Source: Mesotaenium endlicherianum (lineage: Eukaryota; Streptophyta; Zygnematophyceae; Zygnematales; Mesotaeniaceae). From it: 64,000 bases of DNA. The notes beneath the pieces are model-generated. The model had not been told where the DNA came from. It saw nothing but the letters and a program-made list of their open reading frames with translations, and searched no databases. The translations under genes were made by a program, and so were the position numbers. Location of the stretch: positions 600,682-664,681 of the forward strand of contig WELA01003597.1 of NCBI GenBank assembly GCA_009602735.1. Reading direction: 5' to 3'. Numbering within the stretch: position 1 is the stretch's first letter; each line of letters opens with the position of its first letter. Below are positions 48,060 to 59,100 of this stretch, piece after piece.

Positions 48060-48222
48060 TTCACGCGTGCGACCGTCCCGTTCACGTTGGAACTTAACGT
48101 CGGGACGTTGACAATAGCACGTACTAAGCGTACTAAGCGTACAAAGCCATTTTTTTACACAACGAATTTAGCGAACTAGCGTACTTCGCGTACTAAGCGT
48201 ACTAGCGTACGATGTAACCTTG
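48060..48222 (-). repeat. right terminal inverted repeat and subterminal repeats of the Pack-hAT
   Basis: Contains at least five AGCGTAC/CGTACTAAG units in 100 bp and a terminal inverted match to 43760. Confidence 0.85.
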
Positions 48223-48224
48223 CG

Positions 48225-48230
<6 letters not shown>
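48223..48230. repeat. 8-bp target duplication CGAGCAGC, right
   Basis: Follows the terminal AACCTTG; identical to 43752-43759. It runs into a CAG repeat. Confidence 0.88.

Positions 48231-48254
<24 letters not shown>
48226..48254. repeat. (AGC)n trinucleotide repeat
   Basis: About nine AGC units adjoining the right target duplication of the Pack-hAT. Confidence 0.95.
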
Positions 48255-48255
<1 letters not shown>

Positions 48256-49134
48256 AAGAGCGGCAGCAGGGAGGATGCAGTAGAGAAGCATATGGGTGGG
48301 GGGCGGGGGGGNTAGGCAGGCGGGAGGCAGGCAAGCAGGCTGGGGGGTGAGCGGGGGCAAACGCGCGTGAAAGCGAGCGAGAGAGCGCACCTCGTGGAGG
48401 GCGGGTGCATTGTTGGTACCGTCGCCCGTGATCGCCACCACCTTGCCCATCTGGGACAGCAGCTTCACCAGCGTGTGCTTGTCCGTGGGTGACGAGCGCT
48501 CCATCACCTGTTGGCCCCACACCTCACGCCGCAGCACCCCAACTATCAGGAGAGCACTCGACCGTCACCTGCCTTGCAGCAACCATGAATAATCTCACCT
48601 GTGCGCCGCGGTCAACCCCCCACCTCTCTAGACCAGGACAAGACCACAATCAGGCAGACCTAGCACATGCACACGTTTGCTTGCACATCGTTGCACGCCT
48701 TCATGCTCGCACACGCCCATCCTCGGGCTAGGACTTGCCCTTGCACATGCTAAGTTGCTAGTTGCACACGCTTGCGCCCGCACGCATTGACGCGTGCTTG
48801 CGCGCACTCACTCGCAGGGAGCAGGGAGCACGTACATGAATGGAGGTGTTGATGGCCATCTGCTCCGCGGCATGACACGGAAGTCCTTGCCTCAATGACG
48901 ATGCCGTGCTCCTTGAGGATGCCGCACTCCTTGGCGATGGCGCGCGCCGTGTTGGCGTTGTCGCACGTCACCATGCGCACCTTCACACCCGCCTCATGGG
49001 GATGCGCCACTGCCTTTGGCACGTTCGGCCGGCATGGGTCCTGCGCACATGATGGGGGGGCCGGGGGGCGGGGCGGGNGCTGGCACACATGCATCGCTCA
49101 GTGTCGCACGCACGCATGCTCGCACACTTGGATG

Positions 49135-49262
49135 CAAGGTTACGCCGGACGCCGTACAAGTTGACTCTCGTACGCTTAAATAAGCGTACTGCGTCGGTAC
49201 GCACGTACTAAGCGTACAAAAACATTTTACTCGTGCGCGTCGCCCAGTAACGCGTCGACGCC
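49135..49262 (+). repeat. left terminal repeat of the hAT element
   Basis: Near-identical layout to 43760-43890, with GTACGCTTAAATAAGCGTAC as an internal palindrome. Confidence 0.85.
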
Positions 49263-51059
49263 TTCACGTCGGGGACCGTATGCTTCAATTCACGTGTGAC
49301 TTTCAATATAGCGTCGATCGACGGGATAATGAGATGAAAGTGCGATATTGTCAGGTTGCTGCAGCAACGGCGGGAACTCAAAATTTTGCAAAATTTTACC
49401 AAAGGTGTTCACCAATATTTTTGAACTGCGAACTTCGCTTATGGATGTTCCTCGCCAGCAGCGAAGCACGCTGCCACAACCCGTTTGAGGCCAAGCCTGA
49501 GGGCTACCTACATAATAGTTTAGTTGCCCATTTCAGTTCATTCTACAGCACCATTCAGCTTGTAAGTTGCATTTCTTGCCTTTCGTTCACCTCCATCACT
49601 TTGTTGCTGTATGCACTTGCTTGCTGTAGCAGGCGTCAACATGTTCTCTTCACTTCGTGATTCTAATGTGCGTGCTTTTTTATGTATAATGTACATTCTC
49701 GACTGAGATGGCCTCAATGACCTGTTCTATCTTCCTTCTTGTAGTCTCTATGCTGCTCAGTATTTCAGATTTGTATTGTACTGGTTGCTCTAACAAGTTT
49801 TCAAATGTCACTCAAATTTGTCTTGGCCCGTATAGCCTTTTGCTTACATTCTATTCAACAGTTTTGCTTGATATACTTTCAGGGACGCGACTGAAGAAAG
49901 TGGCCGGACATTCATACTGCCACTTGGCTGATTTGCCAATTTTGATAAGGTCAGATCTGCTCTCCCTCTTTGCTTTCTCATTTGTCCTTCCTGTTTGATA
50001 ATCTCTTACATTTTTTTTCGTGTAATGGCCTCATTGTTGGATGTTTAGCATTTCAATCGTTACCATGTAGGGATGTATTTGTATACCTATTTAGCATGGT
50101 TCAATTGCTCTTATGTGTACTGAATCTTTTGTGCCCTATGTTTTCTATGTGTCTTCAGTATAGAAGGCTTTGGAAGCTCAACTCTACTGTCCTCCTACAC
50201 GTGCATCAGGTACTTGGCCCCCCCTCCTTCCTCTTTTGTGCACTCTCTCTTTGTGGTGGAGTATGTCTCGTTGTTGATGGCTGCTCTCTTGCTCGCCTAC
50301 TCACGTGCTGCTGCTATTTTGCTTTTTTGTTACTGCTTTTTCTCTTTCTAGTTGTTGTGTCTTTGCTTTCCAGTTGCTAATCTCATGCTCTTGTCCTTCT
50401 CTGCCTCTGCTCTTTTGCTTTCTGGCTGCTGTGTCTTTGCCTTCCAATTCCTGCTGTGATGCTCTTTTGTGTTCTTGTAGCTGCTTTCTTGCTTTTTTGC
50501 TGCTAGTTTGATGCTCTTTTACTTCTCTGCTTGTGCTCTTTTGCTGTCCTGCTGCTGCCTGCTTGCTCATTTGTTGGTCTCTTGCTCTTTTCCTTTCTTG
50601 CTGCTGCTTTTGTGCTTCCTGGTGATGCTCTATTGCTTTCCCGTTGATGCTCTGATGCTCTGTTGCTCTATTGCGCGAGCAGGCCAAAAGGAGCAAGGCG
50701 GCAGCCCTTGCACCTACCGACACGCCACAATCATCCGAGTCCTTTATCGGGTCCGTTGCCCCCCCCCCCCTCCCTTCCATCTCTCTTGCTATCTTTTCTG
50801 GCTTGCCTTGTTCTTTATGCTTGTTTCTTCTGTGTGCTCTCTGCGTTGTCTCCTTGTGCTTGCTTGTTTGTGTCGTGTCGCTTACGGCTACCTGTATGTT
50901 GCATCGTTTTACAACTTTCTCCTTGTTTGTCTTTTGTGAAGCATGGAAACACAGGAAGGAGTTAGCAGACCCCCTTGTGCCTATCGACGCGTGTGCCTAT
51001 TGTCGCGTGAGTGACCTCGACAAGTGGACAGGTGCCTTGGCCCTCCCTCCTTCCTCTTT
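49263..51059 (+). other. 5' interior of the hAT element; possible non-coding or small exons
   Basis: Short open stretches at 49460-49560 (ends at donor GTAAGT), 50684-50760 and 50941-51030 may be upstream exons. 50290-50660 is a T/C-rich imperfect repeat of TGCTCTTTTGCT, so the long minus-strand Gln/Lys/Glu-rich frame there is low-complexity. No domain recognised. Confidence 0.4.
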
Positions 51060-52790
51060 CCCGCTCTCTCTTGTGTCCTTGTTTTCTCTTGTCGGGCCTA
51101 GCTGCCAGCCCCTTGCGTGCTTTTGTGGGGCTGGTTGCCAATCCTTTGCGTGCTGATGAGGATTTTAGTCGGGGCGGGCTGGCTGCCCCTTGCTTGCTCT
51201 TGTTGGGGCTGGCTGCCAGCCCCGTGCTTGTTCTTGTTGGGGCTGGCTGCCAGCCCCTTGCTTGCTGCTGTTGGGGCTGGAGGCCAGCCCGTGCTTGCTG
51301 TTTAGGGTTTAGTTGGGGCTGGCTTGCTTGCAGTTTTAGGGTCTTAGTTGAGGCTGGGTGTTGTTGTGCTTGCTCGTGTCGGGGCTGGCGGCCAACCCCG
51401 TGCTTGATCTTGTCGGGGCTGGCTACCAGCCCCGTGCTTGCTCTTGTCGGGGCTGGCTGCCAGCCCCTTGCTTGCTGCTGTTGGGGCTGGAGGCCAGCCC
51501 GTGCTTGCTGTTTAGGGTTTAGTTGGGGCTGGCTTGCTTGCAGTTTTAGGGTCTTAGTTGAGGCTGGGTGTTGTTGTGCTTGCTCGTGTCGGGGCTGGCG
51601 GCCAACCCCGTGCTTGATCTTGTCGGGGCTGGCTACCAGCCCCGTGCTTGCTCTTGTCGGGGCTGGCTGCCAGCCCCTTGCTTGCTGCTGTTGGGGCTGG
51701 AGGCCAGCCCGTGCTTGCTGTTTAGGGTTTAGTCGGGGCTGGCTTGCTTGCAGTTTTAGGGTCTTAGTTGAGGCTGGGTGTTGTTGTGCTTGCTCGTGTC
51801 GGGGCTGGCGGCCAACCCCGTGCTTGATCTTGTCGGGGCTGGCTACCAGCCCCGTGCTTGCTCTTGTCGGGGCTGGCTGCCAGCCCCTTGCTTGCTGCTG
51901 TTGGGGCTGGAGGCCAGCCCGTGCTTGCTGTTTAGGGTTTAGTCGAGGCGGACTTGCTTGCTGTTTTAGGATCTTAGTTGAGGCTGGGTGTTGTCGGGCT
52001 TGCTCGTGTCGGGGCTGGCGGCCAACCCCGTGCATGATCTTGTCGGGCTTGGCTGCCAGCCCCTTGCGTGCTTTTGTGGGGCTGGCTGCCAGTCCTTTGC
52101 GTGCTGTTTGAGGGTTTTAGTCGGGGCGGGTTGGCTGCCCCTTGCTTGCTCTTGTTGGGGCTGGCTGCCAGCCCCGTGCTTGCTCTTGTTGGAGCTGGCT
52201 GCCAGCCCCTTGCTTGCTGCTGTTGGGGCTAGAGGCCTGCGCGTGCTTTCTGTTTAGGGTTTAGTGGGGGCGGGCATGCTTGCTGTTTTAGGGTCTCAAT
52301 TGAGGCTGGTTGTTGTCGTGCTTGCTCGTGTCGGGGCTGGCGGCCAACCCCGTGCGTGATCTTGTCGGGCCTGGCTGCCAGCCCCTTGCCTGCTTTTGTG
52401 GGGCTGGCTGCCAGTCCTTTGCGTGCTATTTGAGGGTTTTAGTCGGGGCGGGCTGGCTGCCCCTTGCTTGCTCTTGTTGGGGCTGGCTGCCAGCCCCGTG
52501 CTTGCTCTTGTCGGGGCTGGCTGCCAGCCCCTTGCTTGCTGCTGTTGGGGCTAGAGGCCTNCTGCTGTTGGGGCTGGAGGCCTGCGCGTGGTTGGTGTTT
52601 AGGGTTTAGTTGGGGCGGGCTTGCTTGCTGTTTTAGGGTCTTAGTTGAGGCTGGGTGTTGTCGTGCTTGCTCGTGTGGGGGCTGGCGGCCAACCCCGTGC
52701 GTGATCTTGTTGGGGTTGGCTGCCAGCCCCTTGCTTGCTGTTGTTGGGGCTGGCGGCCAGCCCGTGCTTTTGTTGGGATTGCCTGCTCTC
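51060..52790. repeat. hairpin-rich minisatellite, 210-bp core unit
   Basis: Exact-looking 210-bp units start at 51261, 51471, 51681 and 51891, followed by longer variants to ~52790. Each unit has several copies of an 8-bp-stem hairpin, GGGGCTGGCTGCCAGCCCC, and one TTTAGGGTTTAG. Because 210 is a multiple of three, both strands stay open for over 350 codons. It lies directly upstream of the transposase exon. The single N at 52561 is flanked by overlapping repeat copies, so the true length is uncertain. Confidence 0.95.
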
Positions 52791-52900
52791 TTGTTTGCCT
52801 ATTGTTGTGTTTTTGCTTGTTTAAATGGCATTTGAATGGATCTTGTTATGTCTCTTACAAGTTGTTACTGTACTTCATTATTGCAGGTTTTACGCGCATC

Positions 52901-54907
52901 ATGTCTCAACCATGCACTTCGTCTGGAGCAACGCTTGGTGGAATGAGGGCGTCCACTACAGCTTTAACCGCTCGTCTTCCCCCTAGGGCAGTTGCTGCAA
53001 GGTCTGGTCCAGAGTGGGGCCATGTGACCATCGTTGTGGAAGCCAAGTCCAAGAATTCCTATCCGAAGGTGAAGTGCAACTACTGCTCCAGGGAGTTTAC
53101 CCGTGGAGTCACGCGGATTCGTGGCCATTTCACAGGAGGCTGTAAGGATGTTAGTCAGTGTGAGGATGTTCCCGATAAAGTTCTAGATCTCATGATTAGC
53201 CGTAGCAACGGTATGGCTAACTCTTTATTAGGAACGCGACGTAGGAAGAGTGTCATACAAGCTGCACGAAAGCGCGTGCATGAATGGGGTTGTGCAAGTG
53301 CTGGAGATTCTACCTCCTTAGGCAGGGAGTCAGGGCAAACCTCTATAAGTGACATGTTCCAGAAGATGAATGCTGATGCTGTTCATGAGACTGTCGCCCG
53401 TTTCTTCTATGGCACTGGTTGCTCATTCAATGTTGCTCGCAGTGACTTCTTTAGGAACATGTTGGTTGCTGTCAGTAAGTACACCTTAGAAACGGGTCTA
53501 GTGTATGTCNCTTAGAAACGGGTCTAGTATATGTTCCGATGAAGGATAAGCCTCTCGGAAGTACCCTACTAGATAAAGAGGTGTCGAAGATAGAGGCTTG
53601 GGAGAAGAAACAAGAAAAGGGACTACCACACATGGGTTGTAGCATTGTAGCAGATGGGTGGACCAATCCATGTGGGCACCCTCTTCTTAACGTGCTTATG
53701 GTTGTGGGAGGCACTGAAATGTTCATGGATGCTATCAACACTGAGGGTGAAAGGAAAACGGGTGAGTACATTGGTAGCCACCTGCTTGCGGCCGTGGAGA
53801 AACTAGGGGCCGATCATGTCGTACAACTTTGCACAGACTCTGCAGCTAACATTGTAGCTGGTTGTAATGTGGTTCGTGAGAAGCACCCGCATATATATTG
53901 GACGCCTTGTGCTGCTCACATTTTGGACCTGCTGTTGAAAGACATAGGAAAAGTAAAAGAGCTAGAGGGCATAATCGATAGCTTCAAGCACTTGGTCCAG
54001 TTTGTTGCAAACCACCACATGCCTCACGCTCTTTACCGTGAGCATGGGGCAAGGCTTGAGAATAAACTAGAGTTGTTGAAGCCAGGACCCACGAGGTTTG
54101 CTAGTAACTTCCTTTGCTTGCAACGACTCATTGTTGTGAGGGATACCTTACAAGCTATGGTGTCTGACAAAAGATGGCTCGAGTGGGCGGCAAAGAACGG
54201 TTGTGTAGGTGAGGCTACGGAGATTAGAGACCTAGTTCGCGACGATGAACTTTGGGAGCGAGTGAAGGTATGGGTAGCCGTGTGTGAGCCGATTGTAGTT
54301 CTCCTTTGACTAGTCGACTCTCCACAACCTTCTCTTGGGAAGATTTGGGCTTGCATGAGTGCCATTGAAGAGCATGTGCATGAGATCGTAGGACTCAAAC
54401 CAGCACAAATAACCCAAGTTAAGAAGGACGTGAAGGCTCGCTGGGAGCAGCTTCACAGCCCCCTGCATTCTGCAGGTAAAACTCTATTTTGATATTGTTC
54501 ACTTTTTTGCTTGGCGGCTGGCGTTCTCTTGCATGCTTGTTATCGTGTGCTGGTCATTGTTTTTGTTTTTGTGCTTGCTATTGTTATTGCTCTCTCTTTT
54601 GTGAAGTGCATTGTGTTGTCATATACTAAATTTACTTCTTGACTTTGTTTGACTACAGGCTACTATTTGGACCCCGAGTTCCAAGACCATGAGTCTTGGG
54701 CAATTGAGAAGTGTCTACTAACCGATTGGTCCGACGTGCGGAATACCCTTGTTGGAGGAAGTGTGCTTGACCGAGCATTGGTGGATCGAGAGTTGGCGCT
54801 CTACCGGCNGCACACCTGCCGAACACAGGAGCACAAGATGGTATGCATAGGAGGTGCTCTGAAAGTTGAGAGCAGAATACTGGTTACGCCACATCGCCGC
54901 TGCTGAA
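52901..54907 (+). CDS. BED zinc-finger hAT transposase (DUF659 type), damaged
   Basis: Acceptor at 52886, ATG at 52901 (MSQPCTSSG). A BED finger follows at residues ~45-95 (W..V, CNYC, HFTGGC...C). A DUF659 region comes next (ISDMFQKMNADAVHETVARFF). The RNase H-like core shows CSIVADGWTN (first Asp), CTDSAANIVAG (second Asp), WTPCAAHILDLLLKDI and KPGPTRFASNFLCLQRL. A TGA at 54307 interrupts the frame (CGA to TGA would explain it), a donor lies near 54475, and the next exon begins at 54660 (LDPEFQDHESW). The C-terminal dimerisation domain is not recognisable after the N at 54810, where an EYWLRHIAAAED, Pro-rich frame replaces it. The N at 53510 is flanked by a repeated 19-mer, an assembly overlap. 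Probably non-functional as assembled. Confidence 0.85.
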
Positions 54908-56019
54908 GACGCCAACCCGCCCTCCCTTCCTCCCTCCAGCCCGCCTGCTCGCCCTCCTCTTCCTCCTGGTACTGCTACTGCTTCTGCTCCTCCTTGTGCT
55001 CTTCATGCCAATTGATAAGCTAATACACATTGATTAGCTCTTCTCAGGCGACCCTCAGGCTGCAAAATTGTCATCCAAAATATTCACTTTTGCGGTCTGA
55101 GCTATGTGCGTGGCTTGCCGTACACGATAGGTGTGTTCTTACCCCACAAGATTCGGCTCACATATCACAACTTTCATAAGCTTACACTAAGAAAGGGTTT
55201 CCAAGCGGGGCACCACCACTGAGCATTAGCCAGGTGGCAGGGACATTGTTTACCTTGTTGTAGACAAGAAGAGCCCCTACTGCTCCTCTATGATAAGAAT
55301 GCGTAATAAACCGGATGACCGGTTGACCAGCCTGAGACACCAGCACAAGTTGACATGTATGAGAAACTGGCTCAAAATAAACAACAATCCTAGTTGTATA
55401 GCATAAGGACAATGACTACATGTTGAAACTACATGTCACGAATACAAATGATACATCCCTCTTCGCCTTCTTGAGAACATAACGGACGATGTCTCACCGT
55501 ATCCCATATTTGAACCTTGTAGGACAAATGCTTGTAGAACAATGTCTAATAATCCATTATTTGCATCTCTACATCGACAAAACTGGGTATTGTCAAACAA
55601 AACAGTTGCACGACCGAGGATAGCCAGATTGTAATCACCTGCAGGCTATCAGGTACTCCTTCTCAGCCTATTATTCGCGTCTTGCCGCTCCACAGTGATC
55701 TGCTAAAATGATTGCCTTCCTTTGTTTTGGATACCGCTCTACATACGAATGAAGAATACGCGGAAAATGACGATAAATAGACTCTAGTCAGTAGTCACTA
55801 GTGCACATGCTGCGAATTAAATCCTCGTACCTAACACAGCGATTAGTTCTTGCTTGCCAGCAGCCAAACTAAACGGCACGAACGTTCTAGTGTTCCCGCC
55901 ATTGACTGCCCTAACTCATCGAACTGTGTTCAACCTTTATTTTTATCCCCGTCCCATGTTGTCGACGAGAAACTTTGAAATGAAAAAACATTGAGCACTG
56001 GACCAAACGGCCGTCGAAC
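54908..56019. other. 3' interior of the hAT element
   Basis: No exon recognised apart from a Pro-rich frame ending near 55015. The rest is non-coding. Confidence 0.5.
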
Positions 56020-56138
56020 GGCGTCGTGGGCGGCGCACAAGTGTGCAAAAAGTTTCGTACGCTTGATACGCACGTACCAACTTGATACGCTAAATTTAGC
56101 GTATCAAGAGCGTCAGATACGCGTACGGCGTAACCAGG
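56020..56138 (-). repeat. right terminal repeat of the hAT element
   Basis: Inverted relative to 49135. Contains GATACGCTAAATTTAGCGTATC-type palindromes (arms GATACGCTAAA/TTTAGCGTATC) and GGCGGCGCACAAGTGTGC matching the other end. Confidence 0.85.
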
Positions 56139-59100
56139 CTCACCATCTCCAGCGTGCTGAAATCTCTAGTGCACTCACGTCTAGGTGCACCTGGCTGAAA
56201 GTGGTTCAGCAGGAAGTGGTTGTTTGTGTCGTCTTTGTGAGTTTGTTCTAGTTCCCACTCCTTCAAACATTCACCCTCTTGGCAATGCCTGTTATCTACA
56301 CGGGTTTGGTGCTTGCACATCCTATGCACCCCGCACAATAGCGATGCTCTGTCCCACTCTGTGTACAGGACTCTACTCTCAAGCTTAGTCCTATCCAATA
56401 CGTAGATAGGAATGGGATACTCCCTCCAATAGTAATGCTCCACCTGAACTGTGGAGATGACAACACTCATGGGTACAATTACCTCTGGACCCCCATAGCT
56501 TAGGACAAGATGAAGCGTGTCACAGTCAAACTTTGGGATGTTCCTCCTGCCAACCACTCGCTTGAAGGATCTCACCTTTGCCCACACGTATGTAGACCCA
56601 CCAGTGAGTTTGTGCGCAAACAACCCTGTGAGTGTGCCTACCTATACATCACCACCCTGCCGTGCTATGTGAATACCGTCTACACTACAGGCTACAGAAA
56701 CATGGTCTCCAACCTTGAATGAACCATGCACATCGCCCTTCTGAGCTTGAGTGCACTTGAATGCCCAAAGGCGAACACTATCTAATGACAGCTCGTTCCC
56801 CGATGCGAAGTAAATTGTATTATACAAGCTATGTAAGGACTCCTTAGTCACTCCAAGACCACGCAGAGTTTGCCTACTTGCCACCTTCTTACTGCCTGTC
56901 CACCTGGTAATAAGAAAGGAACAATGACATGTCACTGGTCAGAATGTGCATGACCATGCTGCAGAGACCACACACTTGCTTCGACTTGTCGCAAACAACG
57001 CAGCATTTGCAGGGAAGAAACAGTGTTGTGTGTCATACACCAGAATGAGAATTATAGATTTGCAAGTTTGCAAATGCACAGTACTTATGTGTATACGCAC
57101 AAGTACACAATTGCGAAATAGCCAAGCAGGTGGAAAACTGAACACACCAGCTTACAATAATATTGAAAACAAGCACCATAGTACGTTACGTACATGAGAC
57201 TTACTTCCTCGCTATGGCACCGTAGGCCGTCTGCTTCAACCTGTCCAGCTCGCACTGGTACAACTCCTTCACTTGTCCCTTGTCCTTAACCACCCACACA
57301 ATGGGGTCCATGGGGGCTCCCTCAACAGATGCCACCTTCTTCATGGTTTCACATCTTCTCACCATATCTACTAAGTCATCATCCATGCCTAACGCCCTTG
57401 TGAGGGCATAACCTGCCCCAATCAGTATGTCTAGCACGTTTACTCTACCCACAGATCTCCTCGACAACCAAAGAGTAACAGGTTTGCAGTGCTTATTGTT
57501 AAGCGATTGCACATCTTCCTTCACATATTTATGCCGCCCCTCAAACTCTTGTGCCCACAGATGCTTCAAAGGACCAAATATATGCATGAAGTATCCCACA
57601 TGCAGCAGAGCGTGCAAGTTGTGGTTAGCAGCATTGAGTTTCGCCAATCTACGCACTAGTGCATCTGGCTCTGGCGGCCAAGCTTGTACAAAGGATCGAT
57701 GAAACTCAACAGCTAGCCGTTCTACCTCTTGTATCTCATGCTCACTGGTACTGGATGTGAGTACTAATGTGACTATCTGATTCAGCAAAGTCCATAGCTG
57801 CAATGCTTCAGCCCTATCTGTGAATGCTTGCGTATCATACCTGTAGTTGACCCTCTGATGTCCAACTCTCAACGATGGATCACACCATGGGCGTAACAGT
57901 ATAGGCATCACAAAGAGAAGACTAAGCAACATCATCCCCAAGTAGTTGGCGTAATGAGTCATGGGATCCTTAAGTTTATCTCTACCAGCTGGAACGTTCA
58001 TGTTGACGGCGGCAAAATTAAAAGCCTCTACCTCATGGGGGTTCCAGCTGCACTTCTCAAACGTGTACTCACAGAGCTTCTTGATGAGGCCTAAGCATAC
58101 AAGGTGGAACACATCTGGACCCATTTGTAGAAACCTATCAAAGCCTGGTATAGCTTCAAGTGGGCAGGGAATGCCACTGTGACCTTTTCCCTCCCAACCA
58201 ACCGCTAACCCTTCCCTATCCTTGTCACTCAGTCCCTCTAATGCCTTATTAAAAGCCCTGGCACGCTCCTCAGTCCTCATCTCCCACCCTCGTGGTAACT
58301 CTGGTACAAGCAGGCCCTGCCTTCTAATATAGCAGCAAGAACACGGGCAATTACTGCTAAGTCCTGTCAAATGCAAACTCTTCATTTGCTGTGGTGAATC
58401 CTGACAAAATAACGGTTTCACCCTCACCAAGCACTCTCTTCAAAAGAGCAAAATACATGTAAACTCCTGTGTGTAGTCTCTTCAAATCCTCTACAACCAT
58501 GTGCTGCATTACTTCATCTGGTATAGCTTGATCATCCCCAAAGCCTATGACACGTTTGCTTTTTGTGTCACGTATGTCATTGCTATGAAGGTTCTGTATG
58601 CGATAGTAAAACCCACAGACACTCTTCCTTTTCCTTCTATATACTTCAAAGTCATCTGCAAAGATACTAATAGCCAAATTCACTACAGGATGGTTTCGCG
58701 GATTTTCTCCTTCCAAGACTTGCTCACGTGGAGCATCAAAGGCCCCGATAGATAGACGCATAGGCAGTTGGACTCCACTCTGTAGCTCCCTGTTGCACCA
58801 GAATGTAAGAACTCCTTCAACATTGGACCCCTTGTCTAGGTGCGGACATCTAGCTACTTTGTCGGTCACGACATTGCAGACACCAACAACAAAGCCTGCA
58901 ACAACACTCCTGCACTGCTGTGTGAGGATGAGCTCACCATGACCTCTCTGGCCTTGAGCAGCTTTCGGGTACTGCAGTATTTGCACCTGAAGATTGGGTT
59001 TGGGCATCTTTCCACGGCTGTCTGACCACAAAATGCCTCGCAAGATAGCAACCTCCTTGGTAACACCTGTGCCTCTCGCAGTGACAATGAACAAAGAGGA

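Larger units (their letters stand above)
43760..48222 (+). mobile_element. Pack-hAT element carrying a YIF1 gene copy
   Basis: The ends are CAGGGTTACGCCGTACGC (43760) and, inverted, CAAGGTTACATCGTACGC (48222). The element is flanked by a perfect 8-bp duplication CGAGCAGC (43752-43759 and 48223-48230). Eight-bp duplications and CAGGG/CAAGG termini are hallmarks of hAT transposons. Both subterminal regions (~110-150 bp) are packed with AGCGTAC/GTACGCT repeats, shared with the element at 49135. No transposase is visible inside. Instead the interior holds a plus-strand YIF1 gene with introns, so it is non-autonomous and has captured genomic DNA. It is inserted in an intron of the Ca2+-ATPase gene, opposite in direction. 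Confidence 0.88.
43322..49040 (-). pseudogene. P2B-type Ca2+-ATPase (ACA-like), three consecutive exons, degenerate
   Basis: Autoinhibited plasma-membrane/endomembrane Ca2+ pumps couple ATP hydrolysis to Ca2+ export. Exon 48836-49040 gives the P-domain ([25 protein letters not shown], then GKDFRVMPR in a shifted frame). Exon 48391-48507 gives [21 protein letters not shown] and [12 protein letters not shown]. Exon 43322-43409 gives DIGLSMGISGTEVAKESSDIV. These are adjacent in the family and join in phase 0 with proper borders. Oddities are MVTGDN read as MVTCDN, the Mg2+-binding Asp of GDGxNDAP replaced by Asn, and small frame slips at about 48890, 48860 and 43340. Either the gene is dead or the assembly has errors here. 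A hAT-type element fills the last intron. The upstream exons should lie left of this strand's start, beyond 49135, but are not found. The single Ns at 43321, 48312 and 49079 mark joins. Confidence 0.7.
49135..56138 (+). mobile_element. hAT element with transposase, same end family as the Pack-hAT
   Basis: The left end CAAGGTTACGCCGGACGC and, inverted, the right end CCTGGTTACGCCGTACGC share ~110 bp of terminal and subterminal sequence with each other and with 43760. The interior has non-coding or weakly coding 5' sequence, a 210-bp minisatellite, and a BED-finger transposase gene. The adjoining 8-mers (CTTGGATG on the left, CTCACCAT on the right) do not match. The left flank is Ca2+-ATPase DNA and the right flank is another transposon's gene. 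A join marked by N at 54810 lies inside, so the two halves may come from different copies. Confidence 0.8.

Noticed and set aside
50301-50780. Minus-strand Gln/Lys/Glu-rich frame resembling a coiled coil
   Set aside because: It is the complement of a T/C-rich imperfect repeat; composition alone explains it.
50962-52111. Long open frames on both strands (357 and 366 codons)
   Set aside because: They arise because the minisatellite period (210 bp) is a multiple of three. The products are pure repeats (Cys/Trp/Gly on one strand, Gln/Pro/Ala on the other) with no support as proteins.
49135-56138. Treating 49135-56138 as a proven single hAT insertion
   Set aside because: The flanking 8-mers differ and an N join lies inside, so unity is not established.
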